Shown one piece after another: positions 25,677-34,157 of a stretch of 64,000 nt of DNA; position 1 is the first letter of the stretch; every line of letters starts with the position of its first letter. The translations under genes and the position numbers were made by a program. The stretch spans positions 5,861 through 69,860 of the forward strand of contig DATKLE010000150.1 of the NCBI GenBank assembly GCA_035542575.1. Direction: 5' to 3'. This DNA is from JAIQET01 sp035542575 (lineage in GTDB: Bacteria; Acidobacteriota; Terriglobia; Terriglobales; Acidobacteriaceae). Below the pieces are notes generated by a model that searched no databases, was not told the DNA's origin, and saw nothing but the letters and a program-made list of their open reading frames with translations.

Positions 25677-27445
25677 TTGCGTTTTCCGGAACTGCCTTTG
25701 ACTTTGATCGCCACTACGGTCTGATCGTCGAACGTCTCCTCGCCGGCCGCGTGCTGGGCGACTGCTTCAAACAGGGTATTGACCACGGATTCGGCCGAAG
25801 CTTCCGCGCAGCCGGCCACAATCTGCTCCACTCGCGAGCGCCCGAACATGTCGCCGGCGCGGTTGCGCGCGTCCAGAATCCCGTCGCTGAAGAAGACGAA
25901 TACGTCGCCCGGCTTGGCACGGAAAGTCAGCTCGTCGTACTCGGCGTCGTCGAAAAGACCCAGGGGAAGACCGGTGGCCTCGATAATCTCCGTCTTGCCG
26001 TCGTGGCAATATACGGGGCGGGGCAAGCCGGAGTTGGCCACCTGCAGAGTGCGATTAGTATCGTCCCACACGGCATAGATCAGCGAGACAAACTGGCCTT
26101 CGATGCGGCGCTCCCCAAGCGAAAAGTTCACCGCGGAAAGCATCTCTGCTGGGCCGGGCTCGATGGGCGCATGGGAGCGTAGAATGCCGCTGACCAAGGC
26201 CGCATAAATCGCCGCCGGCGCCCCCTTGCCGCTGACATCGCCAATCACCATCGCCGTCCGCTGGAGCGAGTAGTTGACAAAGTCGTAGAGATCGCCGCCG
26301 ATGGCGCGCGCTGGGACAAACTTGGCCGCGACCTCCAGATTCTTGAGGTCCGGGAGCGCTTGCGGCAGCAGACGGAACTGCAACTCCCGCGCCAGCGCCA
26401 GATCGCGCTCCAGTCTCTTTTCCTGGCGGGCGATCTCTTCATAGAGCCTGGCATTCTCGATGGCAATGGCGATCTGGGCCGCCAGCGTGGTGATGGTGCG
26501 CTTGTGGTCCTCGGTGAAAAACGCCCGCCGCGTGTGCTCCAGGTCGAGCACGCCGATCACCTTGTCCTTGTAGATCAGCGGAACCGCCAGCTCGGAACGG
26601 GTTTCGGGATTGAGCTTGATATAACGCGAATCCTTGCTCACATCAGGAACCAGTACCGCCTCGCGGCGTTGCGCAGCGTATCCCACGATGCCACGGCCCA
26701 GCGGAATGTCGTGCTTGAGCTGGATGTTCTCCTGGAAGCGCAGCGAGAAGCGGTGCTGCAGTTTGTTCCCTGCGTCGTCCAGCAGCAGGATGCTGAACAT
26801 CTGGTAATCGATCAACCGGCTCACCAGCTCGCCGACGCGTCGTAGCAGCTCGTCGAGATTGAGAATGGAGGTGAGCTCGCGCGCGATCTCATTGAGCAGG
26901 ACCAGGGTGCGCGCCTGGCGCGTGCTGCGGGTGTAGAGACGGGCATTCTCGATACCCACCGCCATGCGCGAGGCAATCAAGGTCAGCAGGCGCTTGTGCT
27001 CTTCGTCAAAATGGTTGGGCCGTGGCGACTCGATGTCGATCACACCGATCAGCCGGTTCTTGACGATCAGGGGAACTGCCAGCTCGGACCGCACGCCGGG
27101 CACAGACGAGATGTAGCGGGGATCTTTGGAGACGTCATCCACCAGGATGGCTTCGCGCCGCTGTGCCGCCACTCCGGTTACGCCTTCTCCGACCTTGATG
27201 CGCAGGCGCTCCGCTATCTCCCGCGGGTGGCCCACCTGAAAGCGCACCCGCAGCTCCTGTGTCTTCTCGTTTAGCAGCAGGATGGCAAAGATCTCGTAGT
27301 CGATGACCTTGCGCACGAGTTCGGCCACCCGCCGCAGGGTGGTGTCCAGGTCGAGCGTGGTGTTGACCACGTCCGCCACTTCGAGCAACAGTGGCTCGAC
27401 CCTGACGCGTATATCGGATGGAGTCGTCGTCCCCACGTTATCCAT
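25673..27445 (-). CDS. GAF-GAF-SpoIIE (PP2C) serine phosphatase
   Basis: The protein has two GAF domains (about residues 20-165 and 185-330, each with a DxxxLLRRVxELVxxxIDYxxFxILLL-like start), a short coiled linker (EKRLERDLALARELQFRLLP, RsbU/SpoIIE hallmark), and a PP2C-type phosphatase domain with AIGGDLYDF, IGDVSGKGAPAA and SDGILDARN. Such proteins dephosphorylate STAS anti-anti-sigma factors in a RsbW-type partner switch, and an RsbW-like kinase is encoded at 5398. The effector of the GAF domains is unknown. Start 27445 or 27481. Confidence 0.9.
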   Translation of the reverse strand: MDNVGTTTPSDIRVRVEPLLLEVADVVNTTLDLDTTLRRVAELVRKVIDYEIFAILLLNEKTQELRVRFQVGHPREIAERLRIKVGEGVTGVAAQRREAILVDDVSKDPRYISSVPGVRSELAVPLIVKNRLIGVIDIESPRPNHFDEEHKRLLTLIASRMAVGIENARLYTRSTRQARTLVLLNEIARELTSILNLDELLRRVGELVSRLIDYQMFSILLLDDAGNKLQHRFSLRFQENIQLKHDIPLGRGIVGYAAQRREAVLVPDVSKDSRYIKLNPETRSELAVPLIYKDKVIGVLDLEHTRRAFFTEDHKRTITTLAAQIAIAIENARLYEEIARQEKRLERDLALARELQFRLLPQALPDLKNLEVAAKFVPARAIGGDLYDFVNYSLQRTAMVIGDVSGKGAPAAIYAALVSGILRSHAPIEPGPAEMLSAVNFSLGERRIEGQFVSLIYAVWDDTNRTLQVANSGLPRPVYCHDGKTEIIEATGLPLGLFDDAEYDELTFRAKPGDVFVFFSDGILDARNRAGDMFGRSRVEQIVAGCAEASAESVVNTLFEAVAQHAAGEETFDDQTVVAIKVKGSSGKRK

Positions 27446-27519
27446 GATACCAGCCGCTGGAAAACGGCCGTCTGCCATCATCCGTCGGGGAAGTGCACCG
27501 GCGGCGGGAGCTTTGATGG

Positions 27520-27674
27520 CGTCACCCTGAGCGGCATGCCGCGAAGGGTCTGGCGTGGAGCGACGAAGCCGTCTGGGTTGGCACTGCGCGCATGTCCCTT
27601 ACCCCGCTGGAGAAAGCGCGCGGAATGACCTCAGCACTTCTTGCCTTTGCTGACGACCGACGACTGACGACTAG
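27520..27674. repeat. Composite repeat: GTCACCCTGAGC element plus TCGTC arm
   Basis: GTCACCCTGAGCGGCATGCC (27521 onwards) through to GGAATGACC (27622-27630) has the ends of the widespread GTCATCCTGAGC-type element. It is followed by CTGACGACCGACGACTGACG (27651-27670), which runs into the TAG stop (27673-27671) of hpt on the reverse strand. Confidence 0.55.
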
Positions 27675-28231
27675 GTCCTTGGCACTACGCAGATGTCAGG
27701 CAGATTGCGGTAGCGCTCGGCATAGTCCAATCCATACCCCACGACGAACTCGTCGGGAATGCTGAAGCCCAGGTAGTCAGCCTGGATGGCTTGCTTGCGA
27801 CGAGAGGGCTTGTCCAGCAAGGCGGCGATTCGGAAAGCTTTGGGCTGGTGCGCCAGAAGGATTCGTTTCAGGTAGGTGAGGGTCAGGCCGGTGTCGAGAA
27901 TATCCTCCACCAGGATGACGTTCCTGTCCCGCATCGACTGGTCCACATCCTTGGTCAAGCGGACCTCGCCGGTGGAATCCCAGCCGTGCTGGAGTTCTTG
28001 CGTGGGGCTGGGCCGGTTGCCATAGCTCGATACCCCGATGAAGTCGAAGGTGGCGTCGAGCCGTACCTGGCGGGCAAGGTCGCTGAGGAAGATAGCAGCG
28101 CCTTTGAGCACCCCGACAAAAATCACCGATTGGCCGGCGAAGTCGCGGGTGATTTCGGCGCCCATGGCCGCCACCCGGGCGGCAATCTGCTCGCGCGAAA
28201 TGAGGACCTTTAGCTCGTTCACGGCGACCAT
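27671..28231 (-). CDS. hpt: Hypoxanthine phosphoribosyltransferase
   Basis: Hpt salvages hypoxanthine (and guanine) with PRPP to IMP and GMP. The PRPP loop VEDILDTGLTL is near residue 100. The dipeptide FVGVLKGAAIF and the late FVVGYGLDYAERYRNLPDI block are typical. The length from the ATG at 28231 is 186 residues, normal for the family; the longer frame from 28390 adds 53 unrelated residues. The TAG stop is the first codon of a TCGTC-family repeat. Confidence 0.93.
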   Translation of the reverse strand: MVAVNELKVLISREQIAARVAAMGAEITRDFAGQSVIFVGVLKGAAIFLSDLARQVRLDATFDFIGVSSYGNRPSPTQELQHGWDSTGEVRLTKDVDQSMRDRNVILVEDILDTGLTLTYLKRILLAHQPKAFRIAALLDKPSRRKQAIQADYLGFSIPDEFVVGYGLDYAERYRNLPDICVVPRT

Positions 28232-28401
28232 ACTAATCATCTTGGGCGGACAAAAGAAAGCTGTGTCCCAGTGCAATGCATCCGGCCGTCCCACCCGGCA
28301 TCGCGCTGCGCGTTGCAAGGGCGAAGAGCGCTCAATAGAATAGTAATTCCGTTTTTGCTGCAGGCCCCGGACGGCGACCGTGCAGGCCACGCCAGGGGCC
28401 C

Positions 28402-28430
28402 AATGCTAAGTGCTGAGTGCCAATTGCTGA
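28402..28430. repeat. AATTGC-family repeat, single arm
   Basis: AATGCTAAGTGCTGAGTGCC followed by AATTGCTGA lies upstream of the UPF0173 hydrolase gene, between divergent genes. It shares its words with the elements at 14649 and 18182. Confidence 0.55.
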
Positions 28431-28452
28431 TCCCCAGGAGCAATCGTTACCC

Positions 28453-29151
28453 ATGGACCTGAAAGGCATCAAACTCACCTGGCTGGGCCATGCCACGTTC
28501 CGCATCGAGACGCTGGCGGGCAAGACGGTTCTCATTGACCCCTGGGTCATGGGGAATCCCAAGTGCCCGGACAGCGAGAAGAATCTCAAGAAGGTGGACG
28601 TGATGCTATGCACCCACGGCCACGGCGACCACATCGGCGATGCGGTTCCCATCGCCAAGAAGCACAACCCGGTGGTCATTGCCGTTTACGAACTGGGCTT
28701 GTGGCTGGAGAAGAAAGGCGTCAAACAGGTCTCGGGTATGAGCAAGGGTGGCACCCAGACCGCGGGTGACGTCAAAGTCACCATGGTTCATGCCACGCAT
28801 TCTTCCGGCATGGAGGATGGAGACCAAGTCATCTACGGCGGCGAGCCCTGCGGCTTCGTGATCGAATTCTCCAATGGTGTAAAGATCTATCACGCCGGCG
28901 ATACCAACGTCTTCAGCGACATGCAGATCATCCGCGACCTGTACGCGCCTGAGATCGCTCTGCTGCCCATCGGCGACCACTACACCATGGGCCCGCGCGA
29001 GGCTGCGTATGCCTGCAAGCTGCTGCAGCCGAAAGCGGTGGTACCCATGCACTGGGGAACCTTCCCGGTGCTGACAGGAACGCCGGACGCCTTCCGCAAA
29101 CTGGTGAAGGGCGTGGAAGTGGTGGAAATGAAGCCAGGACAGACAATTTAG
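28453..29151 (+). CDS. UPF0173 metal-dependent hydrolase (metallo-beta-lactamase fold)
   Basis: The 232-residue protein has the MBL metal signature THGHGDHIGDA near residue 55, the further histidine MVHATHSSGM, the aspartate in YHAGDTNVFSDM and the last histidine VVPMHWGTFP. This set matches UPF0173/YtkL-like hydrolases, whose substrate is not established. The ATG at 28453 is used, with AGGAG about 12 nt upstream. The O-methyltransferase follows after 21 bp, suggesting an operon. Confidence 0.88.
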   Translation: MDLKGIKLTWLGHATFRIETLAGKTVLIDPWVMGNPKCPDSEKNLKKVDVMLCTHGHGDHIGDAVPIAKKHNPVVIAVYELGLWLEKKGVKQVSGMSKGGTQTAGDVKVTMVHATHSSGMEDGDQVIYGGEPCGFVIEFSNGVKIYHAGDTNVFSDMQIIRDLYAPEIALLPIGDHYTMGPREAAYACKLLQPKAVVPMHWGTFPVLTGTPDAFRKLVKGVEVVEMKPGQTI

Positions 29152-29172
29152 ATGGTTCACTGAGAGGCCGCT

Positions 29173-29835
29173 TTGGCGAACGCACTGGACGTGGCTCACT
29201 GGCGCATGGGCGGGATCACAGTTGGCGCCGTCGAAGACTATCTTTATTCGCTGCTGCCGCCGCGCGATGAGGTGTTGGCGGAGATGGAAGCGCTGGCCGC
29301 GGAGCAGAAGATCCCTATCGTCGGCCCAGCAGTCGGCCGCGTTCTTTACCAGTTGGCGCTGATGATCGGCGCCAAGACGGTGTTTGAGATGGGCTCGGCC
29401 ATCGGCTACTCCACCATCTGGTGGGCGCGCGCGTTGGGCGATGGCGGACGCGTCATCTATACCGACGGCGACCCGAAAAACGCCGAGCGGGCCCGCCGCT
29501 ACTTCGAGCGCGCCGGGGTGGCGGACCGCATTACGATCAAGACCGGGGATGCGCTGGAGTTGCTCTCCGAACAGAAGCAGCCATTCGACATCATCTTCAA
29601 CGATGTGGACAAGGAGGACTACCCCCGCGTATTCCGCCTGGCCGTGCCGCGCCTGCGCAAGGGCGGGTTGTTCGTGACCGACAACGTGTTGTGGAGCGGA
29701 AAGGTGGCGCAAGGCAACCCCGACAGCCACACCAATGCAATTCTGGAATTCAACCGCCAGCTGTACAGCTCACCCGACCTGTTTAGCACGATTCTTCCGA
29801 TCCGGGACGGAGTGTCAGTGGCGGTGAAGAAGTAG
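29173..29835 (+). CDS. SAM-dependent O-methyltransferase, family 3
   Basis: The 220-residue protein has the family 3 (COMT/CCoAOMT-like) features: VFEMGSAIGYSTIWWARAL for SAM binding near residue 72, TDGDPKNAERARRYF, the metal-site aspartates in FNDVDKEDYP, and TDNVLWSGKV with the conserved DN pair. It probably methylates a catechol-like hydroxyl with Mg2+; the substrate is not known. A TTG start at 29173 is supported by GAGAGG five bases upstream and by the lack of an earlier in-frame start. Confidence 0.85.
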   Translation: MANALDVAHWRMGGITVGAVEDYLYSLLPPRDEVLAEMEALAAEQKIPIVGPAVGRVLYQLALMIGAKTVFEMGSAIGYSTIWWARALGDGGRVIYTDGDPKNAERARRYFERAGVADRITIKTGDALELLSEQKQPFDIIFNDVDKEDYPRVFRLAVPRLRKGGLFVTDNVLWSGKVAQGNPDSHTNAILEFNRQLYSSPDLFSTILPIRDGVSVAVKK

Positions 29836-29850
29836 CGGTCACAAAACTCT

Positions 29851-29899
29851 GTCATCCCGAGCGAAGTCCGAGCGCAGCGAGGGCGAGTCGAGGGACCTT
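29851..29899. repeat. GTCATCCTGAGC-type dispersed element
   Basis: GTCATCCCGAGCGAAGTCCG followed by AGCGCAGCGAGGGCGAGTCG lies between the convergent O-methyltransferase and bshB1 genes. It is a variant of the element at 27520. Confidence 0.55.
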
Positions 29900-29933
29900 G
29901 CGTTTGGCTGCCGGGTGCGCCGGCGCTGCGGCT

Positions 29934-30692
29934 TCAAATGGACTTCACCGGAATCGCCAGTAAATCCTCCACAAGCCCCACTTCTTTCTGCAGGAAGGGC
30001 TCGGCGTACGTCACCCCGCCCAGAGCGCCATAAAATCGTGCCATGGATTCCACTCGTGCCCGAATCTCCGCCTGGGCCGGGAAAAGTTCCTTACCGGCAT
30101 CCTGGTCGCTGTACTGCGACTTGTAGGCCATCAGCGATTGAAAACGGGCCTCGAACTGCTCGGTTATATCCACGACAAAAGTGGGACGGATGTCGTAATA
30201 GAGTGTGGCGTAGATGACCTTGAAGGGGCGGTGGGGTTGAGTAGCGCCGGCGTCCCGCCGGCTGTCCTGGGGGCGTCCCGCCCCGAGATCTAATTTCGCC
30301 AGCCCAGCCAGAAAACAGGCCTCATACCCCAGCGTGGAGGCGTTGTAATGGTCCGGATGGCGCCCCTGCCAGTAGGGAAGAATTAGAACCCGGGGCCGCT
30401 GCTCGCGAATCACCCGCGCCACCTTCAGCCGGTTCTCCCAGGTGTTCTCCACCCGCCCGTCGGGAATATCGAGGGCCTGCCGCCAGCTCACGCGCAGAAT
30501 CTTTGCCGCTTCTGCCGCTTCGCGCGCCCGGTCCTCGGTAGTGCCGCGGGTCCCCATCTCTCCTTGCGTGAGATCAAGAATGCCGGTGCGATAACCGCGC
30601 TGTGCCATCTTCAGCAGCGTGCCGCCGCAGGTCTGTTCCGCGTCGTCGCGATGGGCGGCTATGGCCAGAATGTCGAGAGCAGGTGTGGACAT
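29934..30692 (-). CDS. bshB1: Bacillithiol biosynthesis deacetylase BshB1-like
   Basis: BshB1 removes the acetyl group from GlcNAc-malate in bacillithiol synthesis. The PIG-L/LmbE zinc motif appears as AAHRDDAEQTCGGTL (HPDD is HRDD here), with DLTQGEMGTRGT and GRHPDHYNAS, which holds the further zinc histidine. bshA is encoded at 56792, supporting the pathway; bshC is not in the window. Residues encoded by 30246-30286 (around AGRPQDSRRDAGATQP) look like an in-frame repeat insertion in a loop. A different GlcNAc deacetylase is possible. Confidence 0.83.
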   Translation of the reverse strand: MSTPALDILAIAAHRDDAEQTCGGTLLKMAQRGYRTGILDLTQGEMGTRGTTEDRAREAAEAAKILRVSWRQALDIPDGRVENTWENRLKVARVIREQRPRVLILPYWQGRHPDHYNASTLGYEACFLAGLAKLDLGAGRPQDSRRDAGATQPHRPFKVIYATLYYDIRPTFVVDITEQFEARFQSLMAYKSQYSDQDAGKELFPAQAEIRARVESMARFYGALGGVTYAEPFLQKEVGLVEDLLAIPVKSI

Positions 30693-30944
30693 GTCAGTCG
30701 AGAAAGGATACAGACATGTCGGAAACGATGGCAACCAGCCAAGTGGGCCAGTGAGCGAACCCAGATCCGCCGGCCGGATTCGCCTGGATAGTGGCTGAAT
30801 CTAAGTCGCCACCCGCCTGTGGGGCTGCTTGACAAACAACGCTGTGTGGCGCATCCTGCACTCCGCCCTGTTCGGCCCGCCAGTGCGCGCCGGGAAACCG
30901 TTCTCCGAGGCCCTACCAAAATTGTTTTTCCTTAGGAGGCCGGT

Positions 30945-32324
30945 ATGCTTTCGGCAGCTGCCATCCAAAAGTTCAGGGAATCAATTCGCGGTCAGTCCTT
31001 TTGCCCCGGGGATCCCGGCTACGACCCGGCTCGGGCTATTCCCAACGCCATGATTGACCGGCGGCCGGCGCTCATCGCGCGCTGTGCCGGAGCTGCTGAC
31101 GTCATCGCCTGCGTGCGTTTTGCCCGCGAGCAGGATCTTCTACTCTCGGTTCGCGGCGGGGGACACAGCGTTGCCGGCAAGGCTGTCTGTGATGGCGCGC
31201 TCATGGTGGATCTCTCGGCCATGAAAGGCATTCGGGTTGATCCCGTGCGGCGAACCGTGCGTGCTCAAACCGGTCTGAAACTGGGGGAATTCGACCGCGA
31301 GACGCAGGCCTTCGGTCTAGCCACAACCCTCGGGGTGGTGTCCGCCACAGGCATCGCAGGCCTGACGCTGGGTGGCGGCTGGGGCCACCTGCACGCCAAA
31401 TATGGACTTGCTGTTGACAATGTCATCGGCGCCGATGTCGTCACTGCGGATGGGCAGTTGCTTACGGCGAACGCTTCCGAGAATCCGGACCTTTTCTGGG
31501 GCATTCGCGGCGGTAGCGGGAACTTCGGAATCGTGACATCGTTGGAGTATCGTCTTCACGAGGTTGGACCGGTGCTCGGCGGCGCGGTGTTCTACCCCGC
31601 AGCCAAGGCGAAGGAGGTGCTGCATTTTTGGCGGGAATACGCAGCCGGTAGCCCCGATGAACTGGTGACCCAGGGGGGCTCCTTTTGTCTTCCGGACGGC
31701 GTTCCCGTGTTTGCTATTGCTGCCTGCTATTGTGGGCAGCTGTCCGAGGGCGAAAAGGTGTTGAAGCCGCTGCGGAGCTTTGGCTCACCGCTGGCGGACA
31801 ACTTTGGCGCGATGAGCTATGTGCAGTTGCAAAGCATGTTCGATCCATTCTTCCCACCAGGGCGTCTCACCTACGTAAAGTCAAACTTCATCCGCAGCCT
31901 GAACGACGAAGCGATAGACACGATTGTTCAGTACGTGGGCCAGAGTCCCTCCCCACACACGTTTGCCCCATTCATCGAACACTGGCACGGCGCGGCCACC
32001 CGCGTCGCACCAACCGATACCGCCTTTCCCCACCGGCAATACTCGTATAACTTTTTTGCCTGGTCGAACTGGGATAGCCCGTCAGATTCGGAAAAGAATA
32101 TCCAATGGACGCGCAAATGCTGGGAAGGGATGCGGCCCTTTCTGGTCGCAGGCGCGTACGGCAACTACGTCGCTGACGAGGGCGATGCGGTCGCGCGCGA
32201 AGCCTACGGGCCGAACTACGGGCGCCTCGCCGACCTGAAGGAAAAATACGACCCGACCAACTTCTTTCGCTTGAACCACAACATCAGGCCTGCCCGCGAA
32301 GGGCCGGTGGCCATCACTGCCTAA
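30945..32324 (+). CDS. FAD-linked oxidoreductase with berberine-bridge C-terminus
   Basis: The 459-residue enzyme has the PCMH-type FAD domain with RGGGHSVAGK near residue 69, whose histidine usually carries covalent FAD, GIAGLTLGGGWG, and FWGIRGGSGNFGIVTSLEYRL, and ends with the BBE domain (YGRLADLKEKYDPTNFFRLN). Relatives oxidise sugars, alkaloids or reticuline-like compounds with oxygen. The substrate is unknown and there is no signal peptide. GGAGG stands 7 nt before the ATG. Confidence 0.9.
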   Translation: MLSAAAIQKFRESIRGQSFCPGDPGYDPARAIPNAMIDRRPALIARCAGAADVIACVRFAREQDLLLSVRGGGHSVAGKAVCDGALMVDLSAMKGIRVDPVRRTVRAQTGLKLGEFDRETQAFGLATTLGVVSATGIAGLTLGGGWGHLHAKYGLAVDNVIGADVVTADGQLLTANASENPDLFWGIRGGSGNFGIVTSLEYRLHEVGPVLGGAVFYPAAKAKEVLHFWREYAAGSPDELVTQGGSFCLPDGVPVFAIAACYCGQLSEGEKVLKPLRSFGSPLADNFGAMSYVQLQSMFDPFFPPGRLTYVKSNFIRSLNDEAIDTIVQYVGQSPSPHTFAPFIEHWHGAATRVAPTDTAFPHRQYSYNFFAWSNWDSPSDSEKNIQWTRKCWEGMRPFLVAGAYGNYVADEGDAVAREAYGPNYGRLADLKEKYDPTNFFRLNHNIRPAREGPVAITA

Positions 32325-32345
32325 AGTGCACACGGGCGGCTAACG

Positions 32346-32675
32346 TCAGTCCAGGCTCCCCTGCTCCAGCACCACATTCTCGCGCACGATCAGCCGGTGC
32401 GCCGCCATCTCTTTGAGGGTTGGCAGCACCCGGTTCACGTGCTCGTCCGTGTCCACGAAGGTGATGATGACCGGCAGCTTCCCGCCTGCGTCCACCAGAT
32501 GGGTGGTCTCCACTCGATGGCGTCCCAGGAATCCGGCGACCGCATGCACCGCGGTTGCGGCATAGACACTTTCCTTGCGCAGGTAGTTGAGAATCTCCAC
32601 GTGCAGCGGCCGGTGGTGCCACTGGTCGGCTTCGTTGAGGTAGATGGTGACTTGGACCGCCATCGCGTTTGGCAT
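32346..32675 (-). CDS. DUF190 (PII-like) protein
   Basis: The 109-residue protein matches DUF190, with VQVTIYLNEADQWHHRPLHV at the start and DTDEHVNRVLPTLKEMAAHRL near the end. DUF190 proteins have a PII-like ferredoxin fold and are frequently found next to crcB, as here: the gene starts one base after the crcB stop, so the two are surely co-transcribed under the fluoride riboswitch. A sensor or modulator role for the fluoride channel is a reasonable inference, not shown. Confidence 0.9.
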   Translation of the reverse strand: MPNAMAVQVTIYLNEADQWHHRPLHVEILNYLRKESVYAATAVHAVAGFLGRHRVETTHLVDAGGKLPVIITFVDTDEHVNRVLPTLKEMAAHRLIVRENVVLEQGSLD

Positions 32676-32676
32676 T

Positions 32677-33051
32677 TTACAGCACCCGCGCCAGCGCCAT
32701 GCCGGCCAGCGCCGCCGCCAGGCACAGCAAGTTGTTTGTCAAGATGTTGGTTGTCATCAGCAGCCACTGTCCCTGCTCGAAGTAGGCCATGCTTTCAAAT
32801 GCGTAGCTGGAAAAAGTTGTGAACGATCCGCAGAAGCCGATCACCACCAGCAGGCGCCAGCGCGGATCGGCCAGCACGCGCTCGGTCGTCCAGATTACGA
32901 AGAAACCAACCACCAGGCTGCCCAGCAGATTGATGATCAGCGTGCCGTAGGGAAACACCGGTCCCAGCACTTTGACGGTGTAGCGGCTGAGGAAGTAGCG
33001 GGCGTTGGCTCCGGCGATGGCTCCCAGGGATATGACGAGGAAGTCGGTCAC
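32677..33051 (-). CDS. crcB: Fluoride channel/exporter CrcB (Fluc)
   Basis: The 124-residue protein has four transmembrane segments and the Fluc hallmarks GAIAGANARYFLSRY (the conserved N and R), PYGTLIINLLGSLVVGFF, and GFCGSFTTFSSYAFE, with the paired phenylalanines that line the fluoride path. It exports fluoride passively as a double-barrelled dimer. The GTG at 33051 is the likely start: AAGGAG (33061-33066) is 9 nt upstream. The longer reading from 33069 would start within the ribosome site. A fluoride riboswitch lies directly upstream. Confidence 0.95.
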   Translation of the reverse strand: MTDFLVISLGAIAGANARYFLSRYTVKVLGPVFPYGTLIINLLGSLVVGFFVIWTTERVLADPRWRLLVVIGFCGSFTTFSSYAFESMAYFEQGQWLLMTTNILTNNLLCLAAALAGMALARVL

Positions 33052-33060
33052 GATGGAGTT

Positions 33061-33127
33061 CTCCTTCACAAGTTGGTAGGAGTCATCAGCCAGATACGCG
33101 GGCGGTTGTGGCGAACTCCATCGCCGT
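33061..33127 (-). promoter_or_regulatory. Fluoride riboswitch (crcB motif)
   Basis: On the reverse strand, GGCGATGGAGTTCGCC (33125-33110), ACCGCC, and CTGATGACTCCTACC (33089-33075) match the conserved core of the crcB/fluoride riboswitch in order and spacing. The CTCCT of the final element is complementary to AGGAG of the crcB ribosome site (33061-33066), so fluoride binding, which holds CTCCT in the aptamer, would free the site and turn on translation. The match to the known motif is strong; the switching mechanism is inferred. Confidence 0.93.
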
Positions 33128-33136
33128 CACACTATT

Positions 33137-33185
33137 TTTACCACAGAGGGCGCGGAGGGCACAGAGGAAATGAGCCACGCAGGAC
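33137..33185. repeat. CACAGAGG-family repeat upstream of the riboswitch
   Basis: ACCACAGAGGGCGCGGAGGG and further CACAGAGGA words separate the prenyl synthase stop from the fluoride riboswitch. It is the left arm of the type seen at 4580; the right arm here is weak (CAGGACACGGTGTGC, 33180-33194). Confidence 0.55.
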
Positions 33186-33203
33186 ACGGTGTGCACAGCA
33201 AGG

Positions 33204-34085
33204 CTACTGTTTGCGCTCCACCAGGAAGTGGGCCAGCGATTTCAGAATGTCGGCGGATGGACCAAAGGAGTCCAGCGAGGCGCAGGCTTTCTCCACCAGC
33301 ATATCCGCTTTCTTGACGGACTCTTCAACCCCAAACAGGGCGGGGTAGGTGGCCTTTTCCGCGGCCCTGTCTTTACCGGCGGTCTTCCCCAGTTGCTCCG
33401 AGGTCTGAGTCACGTCGAGCACGTCGTCCACGATCTGGAACGCCAGGCCGATGGATTGTCCGAAAGAGCGCAGTTTCGATACCGCATCTTCGCTCGCTCC
33501 GGCATAAACGCCACCGCTCACGATGCTCGCGGTAATCAGGGCAGCGGTCTTGGAACGATGGATGTATTCCAGCATCTTGAGGTTCGGCCTGCTGTGCTCG
33601 GCCTCAAGGTCCACCACCTGGCCGCCGATCATGCCTTCGACGGTTCCGGTGCCGCGCGCGACTTCTTCGATGATGCGCACCCGTGCTTCCGCTGGACAAC
33701 GCAGCCGCGAAAGCACTTCGTAGGCCTGGGTCTGCAGTCCGTCGCCCGCCAGAATAGCGAGAGCTTCGCCGAACACTTTATGACACGTGGGCCGGCCGCG
33801 GCGCAGATCATCGTTGTCCAGGGCCGGGAGGTCATCATGAATCAACGAATAGGTGTGCAGCATCTCCAGCGCCGCGCCCAGGTCTTCGATACCAGTTGGA
33901 AGGGAACCGGCGACCATGCGTCCCGATTCCATGCACAGGATGGGCCGCAGGCGTTTGCCCCCGGCGAACACGGAATGACGCATGGCCTGGTGAATCGAGG
34001 CGGGGTGCTGAGTGGCAGGCGGCAGCAGCCGCTCCAGCGCTGCGTCCGCGTCGACGCGACCCCGCTCGAGTGTCTCCTTCAGCAT
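33204..34085 (-). CDS. ispA: Polyprenyl synthetase (farnesyl/geranylgeranyl diphosphate synthase)
   Basis: The 293-residue enzyme condenses isopentenyl diphosphate onto allylic diphosphates. The first Asp-rich motif is HDDLPALDNDDLRRGRPT, the second is QIVDDVLDVT, and the SVFAGGKRLRPIL motif binds IPP. The two-residue insertion in the first Asp-rich motif (DDxxxxD) is typical of the bacterial short-chain (FPP or GGPP) class. I start at the ATG at 34085 (MLKETLERG), matching the family; the GTG 42 bp upstream is unlikely. Product length cannot be fixed from sequence. Confidence 0.9.
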   Translation of the reverse strand: MLKETLERGRVDADAALERLLPPATQHPASIHQAMRHSVFAGGKRLRPILCMESGRMVAGSLPTGIEDLGAALEMLHTYSLIHDDLPALDNDDLRRGRPTCHKVFGEALAILAGDGLQTQAYEVLSRLRCPAEARVRIIEEVARGTGTVEGMIGGQVVDLEAEHSRPNLKMLEYIHRSKTAALITASIVSGGVYAGASEDAVSKLRSFGQSIGLAFQIVDDVLDVTQTSEQLGKTAGKDRAAEKATYPALFGVEESVKKADMLVEKACASLDSFGPSADILKSLAHFLVERKQ

Positions 34086-34157
34086 CGCGCTTGAGTATAG
34101 CAAGGCGCTTTGTGGGATGGCGTTCACGGGTTGAGGAGTACAAAACCCATCTCTAAA

